From the NCBI GenBank assembly GCA_025677815.1, contig JAIXMP010000003.1, forward strand, positions 248,001 to 312,000: a DNA stretch of 64,000 nt, written 5' to 3'. Source of the DNA: Phascolomyces articulosus. Taxonomy: Eukaryota; Mucoromycota; Mucoromycetes; Mucorales; Lichtheimiaceae. Shown here one piece after another: positions 51,001-63,181 of the stretch; the first letter of the stretch is position 1; each line of letters opens with the position of its first letter. Made by a program: the position numbers and the translations under genes. The notes beneath the pieces were generated by a model that had not been told where the DNA came from, ran no database searches, and worked only from the letters and a program-made list of their open reading frames with translations.

Positions 51001-51841
51001 ATGGCATCTCGCTTCGTTTCTACGACTCGCCTGGTGCGAGCACCTTTAGCCCGCCAAATGGCTCGTCGTACCTTTGCTTCTGATGCTAAGGATGCTAGTC
51101 CCAAATTTGCCGAAGAAAGTGAGTCTATTCATTGTTTATATTTTAGTATTATCATTATTATTATTATTATTGTTGAATCCACCAACAACACGTCCTTGTA
51201 CGACTTTTATTAAATAATGGTATAATAGCATTCAACGGTAACATTTGGAGAAACACTGCCATTGCTATTATTGCTGGTGTCGTTATCTATCGTGTCGATC
51301 AACATTTGACCAAGCAAGGCGATGTACGAAAATTTTCAATAAACGAATTATTATCATTAAAAATGCAACACAAAAAACCTCAAATGACACCATGAATATT
51401 GATTGAAACTATTTCCTTTTTTTTTAGGAAAAGCATCCCGTTACCAAATGGATTGAATACCATATGGAATCTTCGGACGATATGGATAAGTTGAACCAAC
51501 AAAAGCTCGATGAAGCATCCAAGTTGGCAGAATATAGGTAAAAAGAGAAATCCTACGCGTTGCGCGCGTGTCATATATATAAAAGATGCAATTACTCAAA
51601 TATAAATATAAAATAGACTTGTTGCTCAAGATGCTCAACGTGCTCCTATTTATCGCTTGAGAAACCCAGAGTAAGTTTTTTTCAAAATTATGCGGATGAT
51701 GCATATATCTATCATGAAACATTTGTTTTTCTTACCATTTATCATTGTGAATTATTTAGATCATTTGAACGTGCAAGTCCTCGTGGTCTTGTTACTGGCA
51801 ACCAAGTCGATTTGTCTGACCTCAAGGTTCGATCGGATTAG
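51001..51841 (+). CDS. Small mitochondrial inner-membrane protein, possible complex I 17.8 kDa-type accessory subunit
   Basis: Five exons, 51001-51118, 51229-51323, 51428-51537, 51617-51670 and 51760-51841, join in phase to 152 aa (about 17 kDa). The N-terminus is a typical matrix-targeting presequence (MASRFVSTTRLVRAPLARQM, with RRTFAS as a cleavage-like site). One membrane segment follows (TAIAIIAGVVIYRV, about 48-62), then a soluble tail (HPVTKWIEYHM, QDAQRAPIYRLRNPE, SPRGLVTGNQVDLSDL). Size, single membrane helix and the YRLRNPE-type tail are reminiscent of the fungal NADH:ubiquinone oxidoreductase 17.8 kDa subunit; I am only moderately sure of that identity. The mitochondrial location is well supported. 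Confidence 0.65.
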
Positions 51842-54175
51842 ATTTTTTTTCATTTTTACCAGACCAAACCAACTCACAATCCATAACATAACACACTTCG
51901 CACCTACAAAAAAAGAAACATTTTATATACACACTCCCCCAAAAAATGAAATTGTTGATTTTTGTTCTAGATACATTATAATAAAAAAAATAAACGACGA
52001 ACTACCCCCCATAAAAAATTACCACGTTGGATTTCAGGCATTCGTATGGATGGACGATTGTTGTATATGCATGTTAATTAATGAAAAAGGATTTTCAGGA
52101 GTGATAACATTGAACACAATGGGCTTTTTTTAGTGGATGGAAAAAGGACTTGGACAGATTTTGGATATAATATTTGGAATTAAGATTAGCGAGAACTATA
52201 GTGGATATCGTTTTGTTGGATATGGAGAAGGATGGGTGGATGAAAAAAAGGATTGTAGACTACCACTTATCTGTTAGGTAATGCAACTATATAAAAGTAA
52301 ATATAATAAGCGCACAGAAAAAAAATATCTAGAAAAATAAGAAGCCATTAAGTAACATAAATTTATAAGGAGAATATTAGGACGATGATGAAGAAAGATG
52401 ATACGATTATATATAAAAAGTAAAATTAATTATATTTTCTTTCTTCCTTGATTTCTTTTTCATTTTTTTTAGTTTGGCATTAAAGAATAAATTATACAAT
52501 TATATCAGGCAATTAATATTCAACGTCGTACGACAGATATAAAATCTACTAGGTATAGGATTATTATTTATAATTGCTTGTTCTTGTAGGTATACAATGA
52601 TATAATACATGTTTAACGTGCATTTATAGTCTTTGTGGCGTTATAATTATCATCTGTTTATAGATCAAATTCAATGTATGTTCATCATGCTTAATCGTAA
52701 TAGTGTGCAGAAATAGAGAGAATTAGATACTTGATAAGTATTATACTCTATAAGATGGATGCAGGTATATATTATTACACTAGTAAAAGTTGTAAAAATG
52801 TTATGTAACAAAACAATACTGTTGTTACGTGGGAATTGAATATATTTTCTAAATCTATAAAGATTGTATAACTTGATATATCTTTTTTATTCTATTCAAT
52901 AACAATAATAACTTTTAGTAAAAAAAAAAAAAAAAAAAAAAGAATTGATATATGTAGTATTATAATTATTGAATAAGAATAAGGATGAGTATTAAATAGA
53001 AAAACAATTCATTATTCGTTTTCAAAAGGTTGAGTTAATATATATTATTGAGAAGAGGTTGTATTGTATTACAAGTTATTTAGGACGAGTATAAAAAAAA
53101 CTCGTGCTAACCATATATCGAAAAAGAAACTTAAAGAGAGAGAAATAAACTACCACACTAAAAAAATACATAAAGAATCATCATAAATTGTATTCAAAAA
53201 ACATCTTTTTAACCATTTTTTTAGACTAAAAGATGCGAAAGAATATTCCAGGGTTATGTATTTTTAAATCATTTTTTTAATAATAAAAATGAAAGCTGTA
53301 ACCAAATGTAACAAGGACTATTTTTATAATAATAAATAAAGCGATGCTGATGGCGAAGACGTTTAAGCACATCAACTGCCCATCAAACTACTACTAATAA
53401 TAATAAACCATTCAATGGTTTTTTGCGGGTATTGAAGAATCAGCACGAGGAACATATTATGATCAAAATAGGAATTAAAAACAAGTTTATCGGCTATACG
53501 GTATGTGTAAATGTGTGTGTATTCGTGGCGCGAACCCAAAGATCGACCTCGTTTTTTTGTTGCATTTATAAATATATATAAATATAAATATAAAATGATG
53601 AAGAGATGATTATTTGTGTGTCTGTGGCTTTATTTTTTAAAGCAGAAGAGTAAAAAATAGCCCAAAAGGACGATCCACAATGTAACATTACCAGGATTAG
53701 AACAACTCCGCGAATGTAAAGGTAAAGACACTTTTAAGGTAATGACATCTTGTTCTTGTGTAGCGATGGCAACGAGTGAGTCCGCCACTCAGGTTCTCCC
53801 GATTCTTTAACTTTAATTTACTTATTATAGTGCCCTTGTGTGCACACACACGCACAAAAAGATTATGTGTCGCTTTTAATTTTTCTCATTTACGCACTTC
53901 TTTCAACACTTTCTGGAAGTATTCCTCTCTTCTTCTTCTTCTTCTTCCTCCCCTTTCCCTTTTTTTTACTTACTTTCGTTTTGATCAAACGTCCTTTCCA
54001 TTCTTTATATACCCTTTCCTTTTATTAATATTTTTTCTCTCTTTTTTTAATATCTGAAAGTTACTTTAGAATTATAATAATAAAGTACCTTTTATTTTAA
54101 AAAAAAAACCAACCCATTACTGTCCTTTTTATTTTTCCCTATCCATACGTAAAACGAAACAACAACAATAAAAAA
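51842..54175. other. AT-rich intergenic DNA
   Basis: No gene is seen in 2.3 kb. It contains a 22-base poly(A) run at 52920-52941 and a long C/T-rich stretch (53925-54060) forming the leader of the first aspartic protease gene. ORF-like frames near 53776-54057 are the low-complexity translation of that tract. Confidence 0.5.
53925..54060 (+). promoter_or_regulatory. Pyrimidine-rich promoter/leader tract of protease 1
   Basis: Runs of TCTTCTTCTTCTTC, CCTTTCCC and poly(T) precede the ATG at 54176 by 115-250 bases. Such CT-blocks are common just upstream of highly expressed fungal genes. Confidence 0.4.
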
Positions 54176-55847
54176 ATGCATCTCTCGAATATCGCTTCTG
54201 CTGCACTTGTCGCTATTGCATCTACTTCTTGTTTCCTTGGCACAGATGCTGCTGTTGTTCCTCCTGCTGATAACGGAGGAGGTGTTGTTAGATTACCTCT
54301 TATTCGTAACGCAAACGGTCAACTCGCACAAATTAGACGTTATGAAGCTACACCTCTTGATAAACGTGGTGAAACTACGAGAGCATCTCTTTATAATGCC
54401 ATTGGTAGAGAATATTTGATTGAAGTAGGTGTGGGTACACCTGCTCAAAATTTCAACTTGACTTTAGATACTGGAAGGTATTAATTATTCAAAACAGAAA
54501 AAAAAACAATAATAATAAATGTTGCACAAGTATAATAATCTTTATTTTCTCCTCTCTCTCTATGTAAATTATTATTACTACCAACAAAATTACAGTGCTG
54601 AATTATGGATTCCATCGACCGATTGTCCAGCCAATAGTTGTCCTTACGAACGATTCGATGCTAAAAAATCATCCACCTACGAAGCCACTGTGGAAGCCTT
54701 TGCCATCGAATATGGTGTAGGTAGTGCCAAAGGTACTTATGGTTTAGATACTGTTTCTGTTGGTACTGCCAAAGTAGACAAACAAAAAATCGGTCTTGCC
54801 AAAAGTAGTGACAATATTCTTGGTGTTGTTTCGAGCGGCGAACAAGCCAATGGTATTTTGGGTCTTGGTTTCCCTGGTCTTAATAGTGCTCGTGGTGTCA
54901 AGGATGACGAACCTTTCCCCTTCAACTTGGCAAAAACATTGAATGATCAAGTCTTTTCCATCTTTTTAAACAGTCATTATACTTATGGCATGTCTGGTGA
55001 AATTGTCTTTGGTGGTGTCGATACATCGAAATTCACAGGTCAACTTCAATACGTACCTGTGGTCAATTATGATACCAGTAATTATTTGGTTTCTCCCAAT
55101 GTCGGTGCCGATAGCAAAAGACAAGGCACTTATCTTTATTGGTCTGTTGCTGGTCAAGGTATCAAGGTGGGTTCGTACTCCAAATCATTCACCCCTCAAG
55201 CTTTCATTCTTGATACCGGTACCACTTTGACCATGGTTCCCAAGACTTATGCAGAAGGTATTCTTGCAGCTGCTACTGGTTCGAAATCCAAATATGCATG
55301 GGACGAATTGAACGGTGTGTATCGTGTTGATTGTAGTCTCAAGGACAGCACCGGTAATGTCGAACTTCAAATTAGTACATCGACCGGTAGTTCATCCGCT
55401 TCCCCTGTCACCATTAGCACACCTGTCAAAGAAATGATCATTCCATTGGACACCGATTACCTTGACACGGCTACGTCATGTATGTTTGGTATCACAGCTT
55501 CCTCCACTGGCTTAACTGCTGGTGAAAATTGGATTATTGGTGAAGCTTCTCTTCGTTCCATGTATTTGGTCCATGATATGAAGGGTAACCGTGTAGGCTT
55601 GGCACCTGCCAATTTGGCTGGTGCAGGTAAATTCAGTCCCGCTAGTTCGACAGGTAAAGCAGAAGATGTTTCATCTACCTCTTCTTCTACTCCACAAGAC
55701 AGTACCACCGGTAAACAAGGTAATACAGAAGCTGCCAAGGATAAGGTCAACGATGATACTACTGAAGGTGCTGCTTCCACTCTCAAGGTGGTCAATGTTG
55801 CAATGGGTGCAGCTGTTTCTGCCATGGCTTCTTACTGGCTCATGTAA
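54176..55847 (+). CDS. Pepsin-family aspartic protease, yapsin-like (protease 1 of 3)
   Basis: Two exons, 54176-54477 and 54596-55847, give 517 aa. A signal peptide (to about residue 25, TDAA) is followed by a propeptide with LDKR at the expected Kex2-type site. The two catalytic aspartates are Asp98 (LTLDTGS) and Asp307 (ILDTGTTLT), with the flap YGVGSAKGTYG between. The single intron splits the Ser codon of the first DTGS. A Ser/Thr-rich stalk from about residue 460 and a hydrophobic C-terminus (VAMGAAVSAMASYWLM) predict a GPI anchor, so it is a cell-wall or plasma-membrane protease as in yapsins. Of the three tandem copies it has the shortest loop before NGILGLGFP. Substrates are unknown. 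Confidence 0.92.
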
Positions 55848-56813
55848 TAACAACAACAAAAAAACAACAATCAATTTTGTATAATTTTGTATTACTGTCT
55901 CTCTCTCTCTCTCTTATTATAACTCTTTACTCTAACTCTACTTATACTACGATTCCGATTTTCCTTTAACCCAATCTAACGTGTTTTTTTCACAAACTAT
56001 TATATTTTTTTTCCTATATAAAAAAAAGTTCTGTATTTGTGTAAAAATCACAGAATGTATTATTACTTATTTATTACTACTATTATTATAATCAATATAC
56101 AACTAGCACTATATTCACCACTATTCCCATTTAAATCAATTATTACTCAACAATTCAACTTGGTTTTTCATTCCATGTCAAGTGAAACTCCTGCATTATT
56201 TTTTAATTGGGTTGTATATGTTTTCTTTGAGGATAAGGGTCTCAGAGAGAGATAAGTAGGGAATGGCTATTTATTACATCATGTGAAGAGAGAAACCTGA
56301 ATATGCCAAAAAAAAATGAGAAAAGTCTATGAAATCATCATCATCATCCTTGACTTACTATCGAACTTTTTTCTATTGGGATTTATGTATATCGATAAAT
56401 CAAAAAGAATCAATACTGCTATATATAACGCATACCCACAAGATGATGATGCCAATTCTCCATCATCCATTCCAATGTAATGTAAAGGGTGGGTTCTATA
56501 AAAGGCTAATTTCACGATCTTGGCCCTTCCTTTCCTATAGTACGAATCGTATGCAGTAGTAAAAAGATGATGATCAATTTTTAGGTCTCGGATATATTCA
56601 TTTCAAGAACAATCTATTCAGACAATGAGGAAGTTTCACATCAACCACATTTCTGCTTTTTTTTTTATTTCGTTCAAAAAGCTCTTTTTTTTCATTTGTT
56701 TTTTCCTTTTTGTAAACAAACAATTTTTTCTTCTTCTTTGCTTTGTTTTGTCGATTCCTCTTTCACTTTGTAGAATTAAACATTTGGTTACGTTGTATAT
56801 ATAAATATATATC
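55848..56813. other. Spacer between proteases 1 and 2
   Basis: The 3' flank with a CT repeat (about 55899-55914), AT-rich DNA with a few short unsupported frames, then a promoter with TATATATAAATATATA immediately before the ATG at 56814. No gene is seen. Confidence 0.5.
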
Positions 56814-58498
56814 ATGTTATTATCATCCATTGCTACTTCATTATTGATCATAATAACGTCAGCTGTAGCAACGACTACCAGTACGACGACCGAGAACAAA
56901 GTGGAGAATAATCCACACTTGCTTCGTCTACCCTTGATTCGTAACCCATATAATATCGATATATTGGAAGCCGCACGACGAAAACATGGACGTATTTTGA
57001 ATAAACGCGATGATAATACATTTACAACTCAACTATATAATGATCAAGGATCACAATATCTTGTTCAAGTGGGTATTGGTACACCTCCTCAAAACTTTAC
57101 AGTGACATTGGATACGGGAAGGTACAAAATGGATGATAATATACAAATAATGATTTTTGTTATTATGTTTGTTTTTTTATTCTTTTATACAAATAATATT
57201 CCTTTTGTTTGTATATTTTACGTATGTATTTGATATATAGCGCCGATCTTTGGGTCCCTTCAAGTCATTGTCCACGGATTGAATGTCCTTATGGAGGATT
57301 TCAAGAAGCATCTTCCAGTACATTCCAAAATGGTGAGGAATCCTTTGGTATTCAATATGGTATTGGCAGTGTCAATGGCACCTATGTCAAAGATACAGTA
57401 ACTGTTGCTGGTGCCAGCGTTCCCGATCAACAATTTGGCCTTGCTGAAACCACTGAAGATATCTTGACCACACCCACCACTGTAGGAGGACCCGGAGGGG
57501 ATCAAACCAAACCCAACAATCGAACTCGAGTGGCTGCCAATGGTATTTTGGGTTTAGGATATCCACAATTGACGGCTGCCACCACCCAAGGAGAACAAGC
57601 TTACAATCCATTTGTTTTTAATTTGGTGGAAAAGAAAATTATTCAAGACCCCGTGTTTTCTGTCTATATGAACAGTGCTGACAAAGATGGCTGGGCGGGT
57701 GAAATTATTTTTGGTGGTGTTGATAAATCAAAATTTTCAGGTGATCTGAATTACTTACCGGTCGCGCAATTGACTACACAGCAACAACCATTAGGTGGTT
57801 TAGGTGGTGAAGAGGATGACTCTGCCGCTCAAAATCGTCAAGGTTATTATTATTGGATGGTCTACGGTCAAGGCGTTTCTGTCCAAGGAGGTTTACAACA
57901 ATCTCAAGATTTTGACTTGCAATCCACGGGGGCATTTATTCTTGATACCGGCACCACATTAACTTATATGCCCACAAAAATTGCTATTCAAGTAGCTACA
58001 GCAGTAGCGGGTGAAAATGGATTCCAATTGGATCGCCAATCAGGTGTATTCATTGTGGATTGTTCCGTAGCTTCTTCTGATATTCAAGTACAATTAAAAA
58101 TGTCTCAATCAAGTAATCCCTCTTCTCAACCAGTGATTCTTAGTGTACCTACTTCTGAATTAGTCATTCCTTTGGATGGTGAAACACCTGAAACTTCCAC
58201 AGCATGTATGTTTGGTATTGCCCCTCTTGGTTCTTCAGGAGGTGGGTTGGGCTCCAATATGTTTTTAGTAGGTGACTCCATGTTACGTAGTGCTTATCTT
58301 GTATTTGATATGGGTCAAAATCGTATTGGTATTGCTGCTGCCAATGGTGTGCCAGGAAATGTCAATGGTGTCAATGCTACATATGCTTCAGATAGTTCGT
58401 CTGGGGCTGCTCTTTCTGCTGTCCATTCTATGAATTCTCTAGGCTTCTGGACTTGTATGTTTTCCATGTTTGCATTCAAATGGTTCTTGACCTTGTAA
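56814..58498 (+). CDS. Pepsin-family aspartic protease, yapsin-like (protease 2 of 3)
   Basis: Two exons, 56814-57121 and 57241-58498, give 521 aa. A signal peptide (LLIIITSAVATTTS) is followed by a propeptide with LNKRDD. Catalytic residues are Asp100 (LDTGS) and Asp338 (ILDTGTTLT), with flap YGIGSVNGTYV. The intron interrupts the DTGS serine codon exactly as in the other two copies. A Gly/Pro/Thr-rich loop of about 16 extra residues (TTVGGPGGDQTKPNNRTR) precedes NGILGLGYP, and an acidic loop (GGEEDDSAAQ) lies before YYYWMVYGQG. The C-terminal segment (FWTCMFSMFAFKWFLTL) is hydrophobic, consistent with a GPI signal, although it contains more aromatic residues than usual. Confidence 0.91.
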
Positions 58499-59704
58499 TA
58501 ATATATAACCCAATTGTAACATCTTATTGTCATATACGAGTATATGTATAATATATAGCTCCCTCTTTTTTTTATCTTTCTTCTTCTTTTATTATTATAC
58601 TCATTTTACCTGCCCTTGTATATATTAAAATGTACAAAAAAAGATAATAATTCCTGTTTATATTATTACTTCTTGTGATTACTAGCTTTTATTATACATA
58701 CATACAGTTTCCATTTATATTATAATAAATCCCCCTCTTCTATTTACTTTTTAATTACATATCGTGTTTTGATTTCTTTATATTGTATAATATACAACGA
58801 TGCGTTAGTGTTCATATAGATAATCATATTTATCAATATCTGATTCCTTATTATTACTCAATTAATAATAATAAATTGGTTTTTCTACCTTCGTTGTGAA
58901 ACCAACGAGAAACTGATTATAGTTTAAGATTTGGCATCATGGATGAGAAAGGCAACTATCAACATGATGCTAATAAATCCACCAAAACGTGACATTAGAT
59001 ACAATTGACATATCATATATGGAAAATCCAACGATAACGATATATAGTGATGGATCATTGTACTACACTGAATTATACATGAGTTCCCTTCCAAATTAGC
59101 CATCCTCCAATTCTATGAACTAACTCTACCTAAATCAAAATTCAATACATGTATAAATATCAGTCATATGTACGTATTAGCAGCATACAACCACTCCCAT
59201 AAGTATGGCACCCAATTTCATTGGATTGGAGCACCTTTTGCTTTCATATCCCCTTGTCAAATGTGTTGGCATTAACAATACACCTTTATCGAGTAATTAC
59301 CACTTTATATATAGATAAATTTTGGATGATGTATATCTTTTCTTACTTTCCTAATAAAAAAGTACCAAACAATTGTCTATATTTTTCAGACAATTATATA
59401 TAATATTGAATAAAATATTATCCTACAGGATTATTGTTCCATCAGAATCCATTTAGCTTTGTTAAATTGACATTGACCCATGTATAGCTTTTGAATTCTT
59501 CAAAAGGTAGGAAATCCATCCACCATCCATCCCATGTAAAATAAACCCCTCTTTTCCTTTTCTGATTCAAAACCCACATTACAATAATAATATTATTTTT
59601 CTTGTTCTTTTTCTATTGTGTTCTTGATCGAGTAAAGAAAAAAAAGTCTCTATTTTTAATTTTATATACATATGTTTTTCATTTTAATATAAAAAGAAGG
59701 GATC
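58499..59704. other. Spacer between proteases 2 and 3
   Basis: AT-rich DNA with no supportable gene. No extra protease fragment was recognised. Confidence 0.5.
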
Positions 59705-61347
59705 ATGCATGTTACGTTTTTGTTTCTGCTTGTTGGCACAATTGCAGAGGCAACAGCCGCTACTACGATACGATTACCCATCATAAAACGTCCATCATCG
59801 TCATACCATGAAAAACGTCAAACAACGAGTAACATCACAACAGTCACTGCACCACCTGCTTCTCAAGTCACTAAATTATATAATGATGAAGCATCTGAAT
59901 ATTTAATTCGTGTGGGAATTGGTTCACCACCACAAAATTTTACACTTGCTTTGGATACGGGGAGGTAATACACATAAAAAGAAAAAAATGTCGTAAGAAT
60001 GAGATAATTAATCTTCTTTTTTTTTTTAGTTCGGATTTATGGATACCATCCAAAGAATGTCCAAGTCAAACATGTCCATTAGCCAGATTTGATAGTAGTC
60101 AATCCATGACGTTTAAAAGCACAGACCAAGCTTTCAAGATTGTTTATGGTATTGGGAATGCAAATGGAACGTATGGACGTGACACGGTATCGATTGGTAA
60201 ACTTCAAGTTCAGAACCAACTCTTTGGGTTAGCCAAACAAACGGACGATATTATTGCACCTGGGTTAAGCAATGAAAATTTACAAGAGATATTAGCTGTA
60301 GGAGATACACACGATGGTGATGATGATATTGACGACCGTGATGAAATTGCCAATGGAATATTTGGTCTTGGATACCCCCATCTTGCCTCCTCCTTAAACA
60401 AGAACAACAGCACTACCGAAAACGACGGATCATTTGTCTTCAACTTGGCAAAAGAAGGTTTAATTACTGAACCACTTTTCTCCATCTACATGGGTTCCAT
60501 GTATGATGACGGTTGGGTAGGTGAAATCTTATTTGGAGGAATCAATCATGACATGTATCAAAATCCACCGGATTATGCTTCTGTGGTATCTTTCGAAAAG
60601 GATCAGACGGATAAACCACGTACTTACTGGATGACGTATGGTCAAGGCATTCGTGTTTTACATAAAAATGATACCAAATTGGTCAATCATGTGTTTCCAG
60701 AAAAGCATGGTTTTATCATTGATACGGGAACAACTTTAACTTACATGGACCATGACATTGCCAATCAGGTGGTACAAGCTGTAGCAGGTGAACATAACGT
60801 TGTCTTGGATAATGCTTCAGGGACCTATCTTGTACCATGCAGTATTTATAAACAATCCAACCGATTGGAACTCTTATTGATCCCGGAAAAACAAAATGGT
60901 ACAAATCCATCAGAACAAGACGATAATGATATGATTGTGATTGGTGTTCCCATACAAGATCTTGTGATTCCTTTGGATAATGAAGAGTTGGAGAAAGCGA
61001 CACAATGTATGTTTGGTATTGCCCCCTGGTTACCAAGCGACAGTGATACTACCAACCAACTTGGTAATCAAGGATTTGTCTTGGTGGGAGATACTGTTCT
61101 TCGATCTACATATCTTGTTTTTGATATAGGAAAAGATCGTATTGGATTTGCTGGAGCTCGAGGTTCCGGAGGGTATGTGATAAGAGAACATATTGGTACT
61201 AGTACTAGTAATACTGGACGTGATAATAATGAAAATAGTTCCAATAGTACTATAGAAACCACATCATCCAGTAGTAGAAATAGTAATAGAAGAATATCCA
61301 TAATAACAACCGTTATTACTATAATCAATTTCTTTGTCATCATATAA
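59705..61347 (+). CDS. Pepsin-family aspartic protease, yapsin-like (protease 3 of 3)
   Basis: Two exons, 59705-59964 and 60030-61347, give 525 aa. A short signal peptide (FLFLLVGTIAEATAA) and a propeptide with EKRQ are present. Asp84 lies in LDTGS and Asp318 in IIDTGTTLT; the flap is YGIGNANGTYG. The same phase-2 intron sits inside DTGS. The loop before NGIFGLGYP is the longest of the three and strongly acidic (THDGDDDIDDRDE). A Ser/Asn/Thr-rich stalk and hydrophobic tail (ISIITTVITIINFFVII) fit a GPI signal. The tail is rich in N-glycosylation-type N-x-S/T (ENSSNSTIE). It is the most divergent copy; protease 1 and 2 share a DTGS followed by AELW or ADLW, here SDLW. Confidence 0.9.
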
Positions 61348-61852
61348 TAAACATTCTTGTGTCACTATAAATGGGGGGATATAGTATTATTAGATTAGAA
61401 GCAAAAAAAAAAAAGATATTAGATTGGGGGAGAGAGAAGGAGATAAATATACAAAGTTTATATCTCCAACGTGTGTTGTGCGTGTGTACAAAAAAAAAAG
61501 ATGACTGGTCCGTGCGTTTGAATCTAATGCAGATTATTTTTTAAAGTGTGAGTGTGTGAATCAATCAAGTATTTGCTGATTGTGTGTGCAAATCGTTTTT
61601 AAATATAAAAAAAGAAGGTGTCAAAAAAAAAAAGGAGTAGATCGAAGCAATCGAAAGTTTTGTTTACTTTAAAAATAATAATCGGGTCATACAAAAAGAA
61701 CAAGATTTGATTGGTTCATTTTTATTGGTTGCTTTTTTTAGAGATTTAGTTGCTGGGCTATAATTTTATTTTATAACACAATCACACGCCGCCAACTTAT
61801 TTTTTTTCCCTTCTTTCCCCTTTTTTCCTCTTTTTTTTTTATTAACCAAAAT

Positions 61853-61896
<44 letters not shown>

Positions 61897-61910
61897 CCCC
61901 CACTCAAATC
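61348..61910. other. Spacer and promoter of the SERTA-like gene
   Basis: AT-rich with T-runs, ending in the (AC)n repeat that lies 15 bases before the next ATG. No gene is seen. Confidence 0.5.
61855..61895. repeat. (AC)20 microsatellite in 5' leader
   Basis: 41 bases of uninterrupted alternating A and C end 15 bases before the ATG at 61911. The repeat probably belongs to the 5' untranslated region and is expected to vary in length between isolates. Confidence 0.95.
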
Positions 61911-63181
61911 ATGAAACCTACCAGTAGTAGTAACCTTTGTAATAGTACTATCAATACTGGTAATAGAGCCCGCGTGTTACGTCGTTTAGCTGCTGCATCT
62001 TTAAAAAAAATGAATCCCACAGAAATGTCAGCGCGGGAAGAACCATTACGACGCACAGTTTTAATACGAAGGTAAATTTTTCCTCTTTTTTCTTCATTAT
62101 CCTTTTTACGGCATGTATTACTTTAGTCCAACAATTTTATTTAAACATACATACACAGCCATCCATCCACATATCAAAAACCTAACCCACCTTTTCCCTA
62201 ATATATACATACTTCTTTATCTATACATATATAAAATAAATCAATGGCCCATTTTATTATTATTATTTTGTTTAAAAAACATTACCTTTGAAAAAAAAAA
62301 CATCATCATTATCTTCTTCTTTATCATCATTATAATAATAATAATAATATAATAATAATAATAATAACAATAATAATATGAATACTACTATTTCTTTTCT
62401 CTTTCCCCCTTTTTTTTAACATGATAAATTAGTCGTATCATCTTTTTTAATATTTTTTTCTTTTTCTTCTTCTTTCTTATATATAAATCCATCATTATCT
62501 TATTAAAAAAACAGAACATTTGAATGGGTAAAACAGCAACAAAGACAATTGGACGTTCAAGACGTTTATGATTTACCTTTGGATACCATGGCTACGAACG
62601 CCTATCACGACCCAATGTTGACGTTACCACGTTATGTTGAAGAAGATTCAACTACATCGAATACACTGCTGACTCCAGATGCATATGATTGGTCCTGGCT
62701 TGGTGATGACAGACTATTATTAACCCAAATCATCTCCACCTCACCGCAGCAATCATCATCTACTTCTACAACAACTACTTCATCATCTATACCGAATGAA
62801 CCTTCCTCGTCTACATCCTCTTCTACAACATCTATACCCGTCAATAATAATAATAACAATAATAATAATACTACAAGTACTACAAGTACATCTACTACAC
62901 CCTCTTTACAACAACAAGATTCATTATTATCTCATACGATATCTCCTCCAACCAATGAACAGGATGATGATTTAAATGCTATTTTATTATGGAATTATCG
63001 ACAAACTTTGAAACGACCTTGTCCTGATGAAGATCAAGTAGATCAAGAACAAGACTTGTCATCAAATAATCCCTTTAGTAGTAATAATAATCCAACGTCC
63101 ACCAAACGGGTGAAAACAGCAACAAATGACGAACCACCGGCTGGTCCGGCTGCAGCATCGCCAGTGATATTGAGCGTATAA
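61911..63181 (+). CDS. Low-complexity protein with SERTA-like N-terminal segment
   Basis: Two exons, 61911-62071 and 62515-63181, give 275 aa; the 443-base intron is long for this window and holds an ATA microsatellite (62332-62378). Residues about 20-65 (ARVLRRLAAASLKKM, then EEPLRRTVLIRRTFEWVKQ) show the pattern of a SERTA domain: a helix with VL..SL.K, then LRRTVLI.+T. The remainder is Ser/Thr/Asn/Gln-rich with an Asn run and a basic patch (STKRVKTA) that could be a nuclear signal. Acidic segments (DAYDWSWLGDD, EQDDDLNAILLW) mix aromatic and acidic residues as in activation domains. A transcriptional co-regulator is a reasonable guess, not shown. The exon join is in phase and the acceptor ACAG is clean. 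Confidence 0.6.
62332..62378. repeat. ATA/AAT trinucleotide repeat in intron
   Basis: About 47 bases of nearly perfect AAT repeats, with one C interruption, lie within the intron of the SERTA-like gene. Confidence 0.85.

Noticed and set aside
53776..54057. 93-codon frame rich in F, L and S before protease 1
   Set aside because: Direct translation of the CT-rich promoter tract.
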